From: Roseivirga ehrenbergii
Lineage (GTDB): Bacteria > Bacteroidota > Bacteroidia > Cytophagales > Cyclobacteriaceae
Direction of reading: 5' to 3'
NCBI RefSeq assembly: GCF_001593005.1
Contig: NZ_LQZQ01000002.1
Coordinates: 124,001 to 188,000 of the forward strand
DNA: 64,000 bases
Under the pieces are notes generated by a model. It was not told the origin of the DNA, searched no databases, and was given only the letters and a program-made list of their open reading frames with translations. Each line of letters begins with the position of its first letter. Within the stretch, counting starts at the first letter, position 1. The position numbers and the translations under genes are program-made. Shown here one piece after another: positions 44,001 through 52,807 of this stretch.

Positions 44001-46118
44001 TCACTCTTCCATCAACTTCAGAAGAATTTCCTGAGCCGCTTTTGCAATTACTGTCCCTGGACCAAAAATGGCCGCAGCTCCCGCCTCTCTCAGAAAATCG
44101 TAATCGGCAGGAGGAATTACACCACCTGCAATAACCATTATGTCTTCACGCCCTAGACGTTTCAATTCGGCAATAAGTTGTGGAATTAAGGTTTTATGTC
44201 CTGCGGCCAAACTCGAAGCGCCAATCATGTGCACATCGTTTTCGGCTGCTTGAAGTGCCGTTTCTTCAGGAGTTTGAAAAAGTGGCCCAATATCTACGTC
44301 AAAGCCTAAATCGGCAAAGCTGGTAGCAATTACTTTAGCACCACGGTCGTGGCCATCCTGCCCCATTTTCGCTACCATAATTCGTGGTCTTCGACCGTCC
44401 ATTTCGGCAAACTTATCGGCCAGTTCTCGGGCTTTTTTAAAGTCTTCGTTGTCTTTCACTTCGTTTGAATATACGCCAGAAATTGATCTGATCACAGCTT
44501 TGTGCCTTCCAAAAACATTTTCCAATGCTGTAGAAATTTCCCCTAAAGAAGCCCTCAACCTAGCGGCATCCACCGCCAGCTCGAGCAAATTGCCTTCGCC
44601 AGAGCGAGCGGCATCTTCTAATGCTTTTAAGCTCGCTTCCGCTTTTGCTGTATCTCTGTTGGCTTTCAAAACCGCCAGCCTTTCCAATTGCGATTTTCGT
44701 ACCGAAGCATTATCCACTTCCAGTAAATCGAAATCTAAGGCTTCATCTACTTGATACTGATTTACACCAACAATAATGTCCTTGCCTGAATCAATTCGAG
44801 CTTGCTTGCGGGCTGCGGCTTCTTCGATTTTCATTTTCGGAAGGCCTTGCTCAATGGCTTTGGCCATTCCACCTAACTCTTCCACCTCTTCAATCAGTTC
44901 CCAAGCCTTTTTCACCAACTCTTCAGTGAGGTATTCTACATAATAAGAACCGCCCCATGGGTCTACCACTTTGGTAATGTCGGTTTCTTGCTGAAGGTAG
45001 ATTTGTGTGTTTCTGGCGATTTTTGCCGAGAAGTCCGTAGGCAAGGCAATGGCTTCGTCTAAGGCATTTGTATGCAGCGATTGCGTATGACCAAGCGCAG
45101 CGGCCATGGCTTCCACACAAGTTCTAGTAACGTTATTGAAAGGATCTTGCTCTGTTAAGCTCCAGCCCGAAGTTTGGCTGTGTGTTCGCAGTGCCATCGA
45201 CTTTTCGTTCTTTGGGTTGAACTGCTTTACGATTTTCGCCCAAAGCAAGCGCCCTGCTCGCATTTTAGCAATTTCCATAAAATGGTTCATGCCAATTCCC
45301 CAGAAAAAAGAAAGGCGCGGGGCAAAGGTGTCAATATCCATTCCTGCGTTAATACCCGTGCGGATGTACTCTAAACCGTCTGCCAACGTATAAGCCAGCT
45401 CGATATGTGCTGGCGCACCGGCTTCGTGCATGTGATAACCCGAAATACTGATGGAGTTAAATCGAGGCATATTTTTGGACGTATACTCGAAAATATCACC
45501 AATGATTTTCATAGAAGGCAAGGGCGGATAGATATAGGTATTCCGCACCATAAACTCCTTCAGAATGTCATTCTGAATGGTTCCACTTAGTTCTTCTTTA
45601 GCCACGCCTTGTTCTTCTGCAGCAGCAATGTAAAAAGCCATAATGGGCAAAACCGCTCCGTTCATGGTCATGGAAACCGACATTTTATCGAGCGGAATTT
45701 GATCGAAAAGCAGCTTCATGTCCAAAATAGAATCAATGGCCACACCTGCTTTCCCCACATCACCTACCACGCGTGGATGATCGGAGTCATAACCTCTGTG
45801 AGTGGCCAAATCGAAAGCCACAGACAATCCTTTTTGGCCTGCCGCTAAATTTCTTCGGTAAAAGGCATTTGATTCTTCTGCCGTGGAAAACCCAGCATAT
45901 TGACGGATCGTCCAAGGGCGTTGGGTATACATTGAAGCATAAGGGCCTCGCAAGTAGGGAGGAATTCCCGCCACAAACTTTAAATGCTCGGCATCTTTAA
46001 TTTCGGAAAAAGAAACGCTTGAAGGCACTTCAATTCCTTCCGCAGTGGTCCAGTTTTCAGCAGCCTTAGCTTGGGTACTTTCAGCCGAGATGTTGAGTGG
46101 TTTTAATGTCGGTCTCAT
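44001..46118 (-). CDS. mutB: Methylmalonyl-CoA mutase large (catalytic) subunit
   Basis: The enzyme interconverts succinyl-CoA and methylmalonyl-CoA with adenosylcobalamin in propionate metabolism. The N-terminal TIM barrel has [19 protein letters not shown] and [16 protein letters not shown], and the C-terminal cobalamin domain has the DGHDRGAKV motif with the cobalt-ligating His near residue 590. At 705 aa it is full length. Its ATG lies nine bases after the mutA stop, so both subunits come from one transcript in the usual small-then-large order. Confidence 0.97.
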   Translation of the reverse strand: MRPTLKPLNISAESTQAKAAENWTTAEGIEVPSSVSFSEIKDAEHLKFVAGIPPYLRGPYASMYTQRPWTIRQYAGFSTAEESNAFYRRNLAAGQKGLSVAFDLATHRGYDSDHPRVVGDVGKAGVAIDSILDMKLLFDQIPLDKMSVSMTMNGAVLPIMAFYIAAAEEQGVAKEELSGTIQNDILKEFMVRNTYIYPPLPSMKIIGDIFEYTSKNMPRFNSISISGYHMHEAGAPAHIELAYTLADGLEYIRTGINAGMDIDTFAPRLSFFWGIGMNHFMEIAKMRAGRLLWAKIVKQFNPKNEKSMALRTHSQTSGWSLTEQDPFNNVTRTCVEAMAAALGHTQSLHTNALDEAIALPTDFSAKIARNTQIYLQQETDITKVVDPWGGSYYVEYLTEELVKKAWELIEEVEELGGMAKAIEQGLPKMKIEEAAARKQARIDSGKDIIVGVNQYQVDEALDFDLLEVDNASVRKSQLERLAVLKANRDTAKAEASLKALEDAARSGEGNLLELAVDAARLRASLGEISTALENVFGRHKAVIRSISGVYSNEVKDNEDFKKARELADKFAEMDGRRPRIMVAKMGQDGHDRGAKVIATSFADLGFDVDIGPLFQTPEETALQAAENDVHMIGASSLAAGHKTLIPQLIAELKRLGREDIMVIAGGVIPPADYDFLREAGAAAIFGPGTVIAKAAQEILLKLMEE

Positions 46119-46127
46119 AATTTCGGA

Positions 46128-47264
46128 TTAAAGGGCTAACGCGTTAATGTCGTTTTCAGAAAGGTTATTCAAACCTCCTTTTGCTTCAATTTGTTGAAGA
46201 ATGGCCCAACTTTTCTCTACCAATTGGGCGGTAAGTGATTCTATATAATAAGAGCCAGCAGACGGATCGAGGGTTTTGTCTAAATACGATTCGTCTTTAA
46301 GAATGGTAGAAATGTTTCTTGCTATGCGCTCGCCTTGGGCCGGGTTCTTCGGAAACAAATGATGGAAAGGTTGAACGATTACAGCGTCTGTTCCTCCGAT
46401 AATGGCAGTCATGGCTTCCGTTGTTGCGCGGAGCAGGTAATTATACTCATCCTTGGTAGGTTCGTTCCATTGGCCAGAGCTAGAGGAAATTTGAATGACG
46501 TTCAGTGCCAATTGAAAACCATATGAATTTGCAAGCTGAGCAACCAAAATCCTGAAAGCACGATGACGGGCGATCTCTAGAAAGTATGATTCACCTACAT
46601 TCAGGTTAAACTGTAATTGCTTAAACCATGCTTGAACCTCTTCAGTTGTGGTCGTATTCGTGTCAATAACATCGATGGTTTTGGCAAGTAGAAGGGCCAA
46701 ACCTAGATTGGCATTTTCATTTTTTTCTTCTGAAATGAAAAATCTGAAATTGGGCAGCTTACTTAAGAAAGGCGATTCATTGGAGCGGATAAAGCCTCTG
46801 ACTTCATTTTTATCAACCTCATTTGCTTTTACATAAGCTTCAAAGGAATTCATTAACGACTCAGCTCCATTTCCTATTTCCAATCCAATATGGCAGAAGT
46901 TGAGTAGCACATCTTTGAGGAGCAGATCGAAGTTTGGAACTGATTTTAAATGAAAGAAGATTCCTGTTGCACCACTGTTCAGGGCTAAAAGTGCCTTTTC
47001 GTTGGCCTCTTTTTCCGAGTATACCTGAATTACTTGGTAGTTGACCCAATTTCTTATTCCTAGGGCTTCTGCCTGATGATTTGGAATTTGTAACTGTGGT
47101 AAAGAGCTCGGCAAATCTTCTTCAGTGTAAAAAGGTTTGCCTTCAACACCAGCAATTTTCCAATTGAGCTCTTCAATAGGTTTGCCCTTCAGTTCTTTAA
47201 TAATTTGGTTCCGCCAAGCCTTGGGCTCTGGCTTTTTAAAGTCATCGAAAAGTCCTTGCTCCAT
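46128..47264 (-). CDS. mutA: Methylmalonyl-CoA mutase small subunit, short form
   Basis: The sequence matches the barrel of mutase subunits: KAWRNQIIKELKGKP at the start, ISSSSGQWNEPTKDEYNYLLRATTEAMTAIIGG and LDPSAGSYYIESLTAQLVEKSW near the end. It stops at residue 378 just after the barrel, so the degenerate cobalamin-binding domain found in longer small subunits (about 600 residues) is missing. Small subunits are structural and inactive, so this is compatible with function. It starts at ATG and is followed by mutB. Confidence 0.93.
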   Translation of the reverse strand: MEQGLFDDFKKPEPKAWRNQIIKELKGKPIEELNWKIAGVEGKPFYTEEDLPSSLPQLQIPNHQAEALGIRNWVNYQVIQVYSEKEANEKALLALNSGATGIFFHLKSVPNFDLLLKDVLLNFCHIGLEIGNGAESLMNSFEAYVKANEVDKNEVRGFIRSNESPFLSKLPNFRFFISEEKNENANLGLALLLAKTIDVIDTNTTTTEEVQAWFKQLQFNLNVGESYFLEIARHRAFRILVAQLANSYGFQLALNVIQISSSSGQWNEPTKDEYNYLLRATTEAMTAIIGGTDAVIVQPFHHLFPKNPAQGERIARNISTILKDESYLDKTLDPSAGSYYIESLTAQLVEKSWAILQQIEAKGGLNNLSENDINALAL

Positions 47265-47531
47265 ACTCCTTCAATTTAATGACACGAAAATAAGGGATTT
47301 CAAATCGCCATGCTGATTTAAAGTGAAATTCGCCTTCATAATCTTGATTCTGAAACCACTTTAGGCCATTTAACAGGCACTGAGGCACATAGCTAAGGCA
47401 GCTAGTTTTGGCGGTCAAATTATTTTCGCCTCTCTTATGAATTCGCCTTTCATGTTCGTCTTATTTTTATCATTTTTGTCGTCCCCCAAAAATCACTTGG
47501 GGATTTTTTATCCAATTTGCATAATCAATTG
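47265..47531. other. Intergenic region between divergent mutA and dnaA
   Basis: It must hold promoters for both directions. A single sequence TTATCCAAT (47508-47516) resembles a DnaA box at seven of nine positions. No box cluster or long AT-rich array that would define an origin is seen. Confidence 0.4.
47484..47509 (+). terminator. Attenuator-like hairpin in the dnaA leader
   Basis: CCCCAA (47484-47489) pairs with TTGGGG (47497-47502), followed by ATTTTTT, about 20 bp before the dnaA ATG. By structure it is a rho-independent terminator, located where it could attenuate dnaA or end a leftover transcript. Confidence 0.55.
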
Positions 47532-48947
47532 ATGGTGAAAGATTGCGTATCGGTTTGGGAAGACTGTCTCCGATTCATTAGGAGCCAGGTGGGCGATCAA
47601 AGTTTCAAAACTTGGTTTGAACCTATCGTTCCACTCAAACTGAATGAAGGTATTCTTACCATTCAGGTACCAAGCCAGTTCTTCTACGAATATCTTGAAG
47701 AACACTATGTTCAGCTCTTAAGGCAGGTGATTCATACCGAACTAGGACCCCATGGCCGACTTGAATACTCTGTAATTGTTGATAGCGGAAGTGCTCAAAA
47801 TCAAGCTTACTCTGTAACCTTACCCAATCAAAACCCAAAGAATAAATGGGAGCAAGACAAGCCGGCAAAAATTCATAGCCCGTTTGACATGCCTTCTGTA
47901 GAAGACGAGTTTCGGCACTCTAACCTGAACCCGAATTACGATTTCGAAAATTATATTGAAGGCGACTGTAACCGTTTGGCGAGGTCGGCTGGTATAGCTG
48001 TAGCTGAAAAACCAGGGGTAACTTCTTTTAACCCGTTGATGGTTTATGGCGGTGTTGGTTTGGGGAAAACTCACTTGATTCAGTCCATTGGAAATAAAAT
48101 TAGAAGAGATGATAAGAAGCATTTTGTGCTTTATGTGTCTTCTGAAAAATTTACGACACAGTTTACTGACGCAATTAAGAACAACAGCATTCAAAGCTTT
48201 ACCAACTTCTACCTACAAGTAGATACTTTGATTATAGATGATGTGCAGTTTTTCTCGGGCAAAGAGAAAACGCAGGAAATGTTCTTCCACATTTTCAATC
48301 ATTTACATCAAAGTGGCAAGCAAATCATTATGTCTAGTGACAGGCCGCCAAGAGACTTGAAGGGCTTGCAAGACAGGTTACTTTCTAGATTCAAGTGGGG
48401 ACTAACGGCAGATTTGCAGATGCCTGATTTTGAAACTAGAATTGCCATTATTTCTAGAAAAATGGAATCGGACGGAATTTATATCCCTGATGATGTAGTA
48501 GAATATTTGGCTTATAGCGTAGACACCAACGTGCGTGAATTAGAGGGCGTTTTGATTTCTCTAATTGCCCATGCAACGCTAAACAAAGCTGAAATCAATT
48601 TAGAACTGGCCAAGCAAACGCTGAAGAACATCGTTCACGACATTGAGTCGGAAGTGGGCGTTGACTACATTCAAAAGTCGGTAGGCGAATACTTCCAGAT
48701 TAGCGTGGAAGATTTGAAGGATAAAACGCGAAAGAAAGAGATTGTAATTGCCCGACAAGTAGCGATGTACTTGTGCAAAGAATATACAAACCACTCATTA
48801 AAATCTATTGGTTACCATTTTGGTGGTCGCGATCACTCTACCGTAATTCACGCGGTGCAATCGGTCAGCGATATGATTGAGATTGACACCAAGTTCTGCC
48901 ATAGCATGGACGAACTCAAGAAGAAAATGAGAATGAAATCAGTATAA
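47532..48947 (+). CDS. dnaA: Chromosomal replication initiator DnaA
   Basis: DnaA binds 9-mer boxes at oriC and melts the origin. Domain I (VWEDCLRFIRSQVGDQSFKTWF) is followed by a linker, then the AAA+ domain with Walker A GGVGLGKTHL, Walker B LIIDDVQFF, SSDRPPRDL and the box VII arginine region, and finally the domain IV helix-turn-helix (HFGGRDHSTVIHAV). The ATG at 47532 is chosen; a TTG five codons upstream is in frame. The length of 471 aa is typical. dnaN is not adjacent. A strong hairpin ends the gene. Confidence 0.97.
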   Translation: MVKDCVSVWEDCLRFIRSQVGDQSFKTWFEPIVPLKLNEGILTIQVPSQFFYEYLEEHYVQLLRQVIHTELGPHGRLEYSVIVDSGSAQNQAYSVTLPNQNPKNKWEQDKPAKIHSPFDMPSVEDEFRHSNLNPNYDFENYIEGDCNRLARSAGIAVAEKPGVTSFNPLMVYGGVGLGKTHLIQSIGNKIRRDDKKHFVLYVSSEKFTTQFTDAIKNNSIQSFTNFYLQVDTLIIDDVQFFSGKEKTQEMFFHIFNHLHQSGKQIIMSSDRPPRDLKGLQDRLLSRFKWGLTADLQMPDFETRIAIISRKMESDGIYIPDDVVEYLAYSVDTNVRELEGVLISLIAHATLNKAEINLELAKQTLKNIVHDIESEVGVDYIQKSVGEYFQISVEDLKDKTRKKEIVIARQVAMYLCKEYTNHSLKSIGYHFGGRDHSTVIHAVQSVSDMIEIDTKFCHSMDELKKKMRMKSV

Positions 48948-48972
48948 AAAAGGGGCTTTAAGCCCCTTTTTT
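48946..48972. terminator. Bidirectional terminator after dnaA
   Basis: AAAAAAGGGGCTT (48946-48958) and AAGCCCCTTTTTT (48960-48972) form a symmetric stem serving dnaA and the convergent permease gene. Confidence 0.9.
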
Positions 48973-49008
48973 ATTGCCCTAAAACCTTTGTCATTATCCA
49001 TTTAATTC

Positions 49009-51615
49009 TCACTCATTCTTCAAACAGTCCACAGGGTTAACTTTGGCTGATTTAAGTGTTTGAAAACCTACGGTAAGCCATGCAATCAGTAAGGCGGAAA
49101 TGCCAGCCAAAGCAAAGAACCACCATTTCAATTCGATGGAATAGGCAAAGTTGTGAAGCCATTCGTTGGAGAAGTAATAGCCAATAGGAATGGCCAGAAC
49201 TATAGAAATCAATACCGTTTTGGTAAATGTAGCAGTAAGTAGTTTCACGACTACCACCTGACTTGCTCCCAATATTTTCCTGATCCCAATTTCCTTGCTT
49301 CTTCGTTCTGCAGTAAAAGTGACCAAGCCAAAAAGGCCAAGGCACGAAATGAGAATGGCAATGCCCGCCATGTAGTTGGACAGTTGGGCTACCTTATCTT
49401 CCGTGCTGTACAGGGCACGATAATCATCTTCTAAAAAGGAAGGTTCGAAGTCATATTTTGGGTTGAACTTGGCGTAAATCGTTTTGATTTTTTCAAGGGT
49501 GTTTACTTCAGTTCCTGGTTGCAGTCTGACGATAAAATCATCTCCGCTGCTTCTGAAACGGAAAAGCATGGGCTCAATTTCTTGGTGTAATGAGCCATAT
49601 TGAAAATCACTTATCACACCTATCACTTCCTTAAAGTCGTCTGGCGAAGCTTCTAGCTGAAAGCCAATCGGATCTTTTAGTCCCATAAACTTTACCGCGG
49701 TTTCGTTGAGCATGATTTTGCTCTCATCGTCATTCATTTCTTTAGAAAATGAGCGCCCCGCGACCAGTTTTAGCCCCAGCGTTTCAACAATGTTGTACCC
49801 TATTCTTGGCGATTTGAACAGGTGATTGTCATCCACGTCACCTTCTTCCCATGAGTAGCCGCTGCTGTTGTCGTTTCCCCAAAGAAAGTCTCCAGACATA
49901 TTGCCAACACTGGTTACGCCAGGCAGTACCCTAAGCTCTGTTAAAAACGGGGTAGGATCGAAGCTTTCTGGGCCTTTTCTGGTAAACGTAATGATGTTTT
50001 CACGGTCATAACCCAGCGGTTTGCTATAGGTATATTCGATCTGTTTGTTGATGGTAATTACCCCGATAATGAAAATAATGGACAGGGTGAACTGCACCAC
50101 CACCAAACCTTTTCTGATCCATTCTTCACCCCTTAGGTTGGCTACTTTTCCTTTAAGCACCGCCACTGGCTTAAAGCCTGAAAGGTAGAAAGCAGGGTAA
50201 CTACCGGCAAGTATTCCTGTACTCATTACGATGGCTAAAAGTGGTAAAATGAAATCGCTTAAATTAAATTCAAGCTGCTTAGAAGTAATCTCATTGAACT
50301 GAGGAAGGAGTAAAACCACTAAACCAATGGCCACTAAAAGCGCCAGTAGCGAGAGTAAAATGGACTCTCCCAAAAACTGGAAAACCAAGTCTCTTCGGTT
50401 GGCCCCAATTGCCTTTTTCACCCCTACTTCTTTCATCTTTTTGGAAGCTTGCGCTGTAGAGAGGTTCATGAAATTGATGCAGGCAATCAGCAGAATAAAA
50501 ATGGCAATGACCGTGAAAAGCCGAACATTCTCAATTCTTCCACCTACTTGGATCCCATTCTCATATGCACCGTAGAGGTAGTTTTTCGCATATGGCTTAA
50601 TGAACAGTGCCTGTTTATTATTGTCTGTTTTTCCATACATTAAACGCGCAATTTTTTGATTCAATTGCTCAGCATCTGCCCCCTCTTTTAAGAGCAAATA
50701 GGTGCGTGCATAACCACCTTTCCAATCTTCGGCCCATTCTTCAGCATCGATCAATGCTTGGTAATTGACAACAATGTTGAATTGCTCGGTGGCATTCTTG
50801 GGCGGATCCTTAAACACACCAGATACCACAAAAGGCTGGTTGAGAAGTGAACTCTCCCAATCAATGGTATTGCCAACTGCATTTTCAACAGTACCAAAAA
50901 CGGTGATGGCCAGCGACTCTGAAATTGCAACTGAGTTTTTGTCTTGAATGATCCTTTCTGTTGTTCCCGAAATCAGCGGGTAAGTCATTACTTGGAAGAA
51001 GTTTGGACTCGCAAAAAGTCCGTTTACTTCAAAGTTTTTTTCGCTGTGGCTAATAGTGCCTTGGGGCCTGAAAAAGTGATTTCCGACCCTGACGGCATCT
51101 TCCACTTCGGGGAATTCTTCTTTTATGGCTTGTGCTAATTTGCCCGAAGTATAATCCCAAGTGAGCACACTTTCGGGTAAAGTGAAATTGGTGAAGACCC
51201 AATATAGCCGATCGTTTTTTTCATTGAACGTATCTACCGAACGTTCATCATTCACCCAAAGGAAAATGAGCAAGGCCGCAGCTAAACCCGTGGAAAGGCC
51301 GATTAAGTTGATGAGGAAAGTAGCTTTGTGTCGCTTGAAACCTCTGAGCGTGATTAATAAATTGTGTTGTAACATACCGAGATAATTGAGTTGATGATTT
51401 CCGCCAAGCCCTCTGACCAAAGCAGGGCGCAGTAGTTTTAAGACTTCACGATTGTAAAGCCTTCTGGATTTTTTGACCGAGTACTCCGCTAAATTTTCAG
51501 CGAATACTTCCTCCATATCGCCTTCTATTTCTTCCAAAAAGTCTTTTTTCAGAAAGAAGCGTAGAAGCCTTAGTGACCAACGAGGCGGTTGAATATCGTT
51601 TTGTGGATTGTTCAA
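49009..51615 (-). CDS. FtsX/MacB-type ABC transporter permease
   Basis: The 868-residue protein begins with a cytoplasmic prefix typical of PadR-linked permeases (RLLRFFLKKDFLEEIEGDMEEVF), then a membrane helix and periplasmic MacB-PCD domain, two four-helix FtsX units with ACINFMNLSTAQASKKMKEVGVKKAIGA and ISCLGLFGLVTFTAERRSKEIGIRKILGAS, and a terminal LKNE. The start is TTG at 51615, two bases after the PadR stop; no ATG matches the conserved N-terminus. No ATPase gene is adjacent. Such permeases are thought to act in export or envelope stress with an ATPase encoded elsewhere. Confidence 0.92.
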   Translation of the reverse strand: MNNPQNDIQPPRWSLRLLRFFLKKDFLEEIEGDMEEVFAENLAEYSVKKSRRLYNREVLKLLRPALVRGLGGNHQLNYLGMLQHNLLITLRGFKRHKATFLINLIGLSTGLAAALLIFLWVNDERSVDTFNEKNDRLYWVFTNFTLPESVLTWDYTSGKLAQAIKEEFPEVEDAVRVGNHFFRPQGTISHSEKNFEVNGLFASPNFFQVMTYPLISGTTERIIQDKNSVAISESLAITVFGTVENAVGNTIDWESSLLNQPFVVSGVFKDPPKNATEQFNIVVNYQALIDAEEWAEDWKGGYARTYLLLKEGADAEQLNQKIARLMYGKTDNNKQALFIKPYAKNYLYGAYENGIQVGGRIENVRLFTVIAIFILLIACINFMNLSTAQASKKMKEVGVKKAIGANRRDLVFQFLGESILLSLLALLVAIGLVVLLLPQFNEITSKQLEFNLSDFILPLLAIVMSTGILAGSYPAFYLSGFKPVAVLKGKVANLRGEEWIRKGLVVVQFTLSIIFIIGVITINKQIEYTYSKPLGYDRENIITFTRKGPESFDPTPFLTELRVLPGVTSVGNMSGDFLWGNDNSSGYSWEEGDVDDNHLFKSPRIGYNIVETLGLKLVAGRSFSKEMNDDESKIMLNETAVKFMGLKDPIGFQLEASPDDFKEVIGVISDFQYGSLHQEIEPMLFRFRSSGDDFIVRLQPGTEVNTLEKIKTIYAKFNPKYDFEPSFLEDDYRALYSTEDKVAQLSNYMAGIAILISCLGLFGLVTFTAERRSKEIGIRKILGASQVVVVKLLTATFTKTVLISIVLAIPIGYYFSNEWLHNFAYSIELKWWFFALAGISALLIAWLTVGFQTLKSAKVNPVDCLKNE

Positions 51616-51616
51616 A

Positions 51617-51943
51617 TTAACTGGTGGCTATGTTGGGCATGGCTGACCAAAGTTGGGTGCGGATGTCTTTCATTTCTTCCAAAACCCTGTGAGCATAAGG
51701 TGTGGCGCTATAAATACGTTTGCGCTTTCCTCCTCGTTTTTGGGTGGCTTCCCCAAATTCTGAAGTTAGAAAACCCTTTTCTTCCATACGCTTTAAAGCA
51801 GACTGGATGGAGCCCACGCTCAGTTTTTCTTTGAGTCGATCTTCCAGTTCGCGCTTAATTTCTACCCCATAAGCTTCGGCTTGAAGTACAACCACCGTCA
51901 TAAGCACCAGCTCTTCAAACTCTCCTAATTTGGTTTTCTTCAT
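51617..51943 (-). CDS. PadR-family transcriptional regulator
   Basis: The 108-residue protein is a minimal PadR: LGEFEELVLMTVVVLQAEAYGVEIKREL, GSIQSALKRMEEKGFLTSE and GGKRKRIYSATPYAHRVLEE. The winged helix-turn-helix should bind a site in its own promoter. It starts at ATG and is followed within one base by the permease gene, so it likely controls that transporter. The same pair arrangement recurs at the right end of the window. Confidence 0.93.
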   Translation of the reverse strand: MKKTKLGEFEELVLMTVVVLQAEAYGVEIKRELEDRLKEKLSVGSIQSALKRMEEKGFLTSEFGEATQKRGGKRKRIYSATPYAHRVLEEMKDIRTQLWSAMPNIATS

Positions 51944-52122
51944 GGCTATATCATTCGTAATTGCAGTAAATATAGAAAATTATTTTATTCGTAATTGCAG
52001 TTTTTATTAAAAAAGCTTTGAACCGCAAAGAGCGCAGAATTACGCAAAGGGAATATCGGGACTTGTATTGAGAATAACTGAGAGCTCTTTAACCACAAAG
52101 TAAACTAAGTTTCGAAAAAGGT

Positions 52123-52219
52123 TAAATCGGAGCGCAATCGCTTAGTTGTACCGAGTGATGCCTAGCGTTTTGGTTTGAAGCCAACGTACTACGACTCACT
52201 CGGCAAAGCCAAGCGACTG
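52123..52219 (+). repeat. 97-bp structured repeat, copy C
   Basis: It has the same length and orientation as copies A and B. The left arm reads ATCGCTTAGTTG, a slightly weakened stem. Confidence 0.85.
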
Positions 52220-52304
52220 TTGAGGAATCCTTTTACCGCAAAGAATACGGAGTTACGCGAAGGTGGTATTGGGTAATAGCCAACAAGCCAAGTCATGCTG
52301 TAAG

Positions 52305-52320
52305 CCCCGAAGCCTCGGGG
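52305..52320. repeat. CCCCGAAGCCTCGGGG hairpin
   Basis: This is an almost perfect palindrome within a longer repeated context (ACAAGCCAAGTCATGCTGTAAG upstream in shortened form, TATTCAG downstream). Its partner is at 52659-52674. Confidence 0.75.
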
Positions 52321-52361
52321 TATTCAGTAACAAATTTGTAAAGGTCAATTTCTTGTGAAGC

Positions 52362-52399
52362 GTGAAAAGACCTCTACGAGGTGACTGTAATAGTGGACT
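52362..52399 (+). repeat. GTGAAAAG/CCTC hairpin repeat, copy 2
   Basis: It has GTGAAAAGACCTC and GAGGTGACTGTAATAG with a four-base loop. Confidence 0.75.
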
Positions 52400-52439
52400 T
52401 GTTTTTTAAACCGCAAAGGGCGTTTAAGGTGGCAAAGGT

Positions 52440-52536
52440 TAAATCAGCGCGTAATCGCTCGGTTGTACCGAGTGATGCCTAGCGTTTTGACTTGAAGCCA
52501 ACGTACTACTAGTCACTCGGCAAAGCCAAGCGACTG
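52440..52536 (+). repeat. 97-bp structured repeat, copy D
   Basis: It starts exactly 317 bp after copy C. Both arms are well preserved. Confidence 0.85.
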
Positions 52537-52658
52537 TTGAGGAATCCTTTCACCGCAAAGAACACGAAGTTTTGCGAAGGCGGTATTGGGACGTACATTA
52601 GCTATAAAACCAAAGCTAGCTTTTGGGTAATAGTTAACAAGCTCAGTCATGCTGTTAG

Positions 52659-52674
52659 CCCCGAAGCTTCGGGG
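52659..52674. repeat. CCCCGAAGCTTCGGGG palindrome
   Basis: This is a perfect 16-bp palindrome and the second copy of the hairpin at 52305-52320. Confidence 0.75.
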
Positions 52675-52712
52675 TATTCAGAAACCCAGGGAGCAAAGCC
52701 GTTTTGTAGGGC

Positions 52713-52760
52713 GTGAAATTCCGTGGCTTCGGAATCTACGAGGTGACTGTGATAGCAAGC
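52713..52760 (+). repeat. GTGAAA/GAGGTGAC repeat, variant copy 3
   Basis: It keeps GTGAAA and TCTACGAGGTGACTGT but has a replaced middle containing the palindrome TTCCG...CGGAA. Confidence 0.6.
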
Positions 52761-52774
52761 TTAAGTTGATGTTA

Positions 52775-52799
52775 GACTGCTTCGTGCCTCGCAGTGACG
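52775..52799 (+). repeat. GACTGCTTCG...CGCAGTGACG repeat, copy 1
   Basis: This 25-bp sequence with ACTGC/GCAGT stem is repeated identically at 63005-63029. Confidence 0.75.
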
Positions 52800-52807
52800 C
52801 ATATCGT

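Larger units (their letters stand above)
51944..52807. other. Gene-free repeat locus (864 bp)
   Basis: It holds two tandem composite units with a period of 317 bp, each comprising a 97-bp structured repeat, a CCGCAAAGAA-type spacer, a CCCCGAAG hairpin and a GTGAAAAG unit. A GACTGCTTCG...CGCAGTGACG unit ends the array. No gene is credible here. Confidence 0.8.

Noticed and set aside
47265-47531. oriC next to dnaA
   Set aside because: Only one imperfect DnaA-box-like 9-mer is visible; no cluster of boxes or unwinding element. GC-skew analysis of the whole chromosome would decide.
52123-52536. CRISPR array
   Set aside because: Repeats are 97 bp, only two per locus, with spacers that are themselves repeated; no cas genes.
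52020-52800. tRNA or other structural RNA genes in the repeat loci
   Set aside because: The hairpins do not form a cloverleaf and no conserved tRNA bases such as GTTCGANTC followed by an acceptor stem were found.
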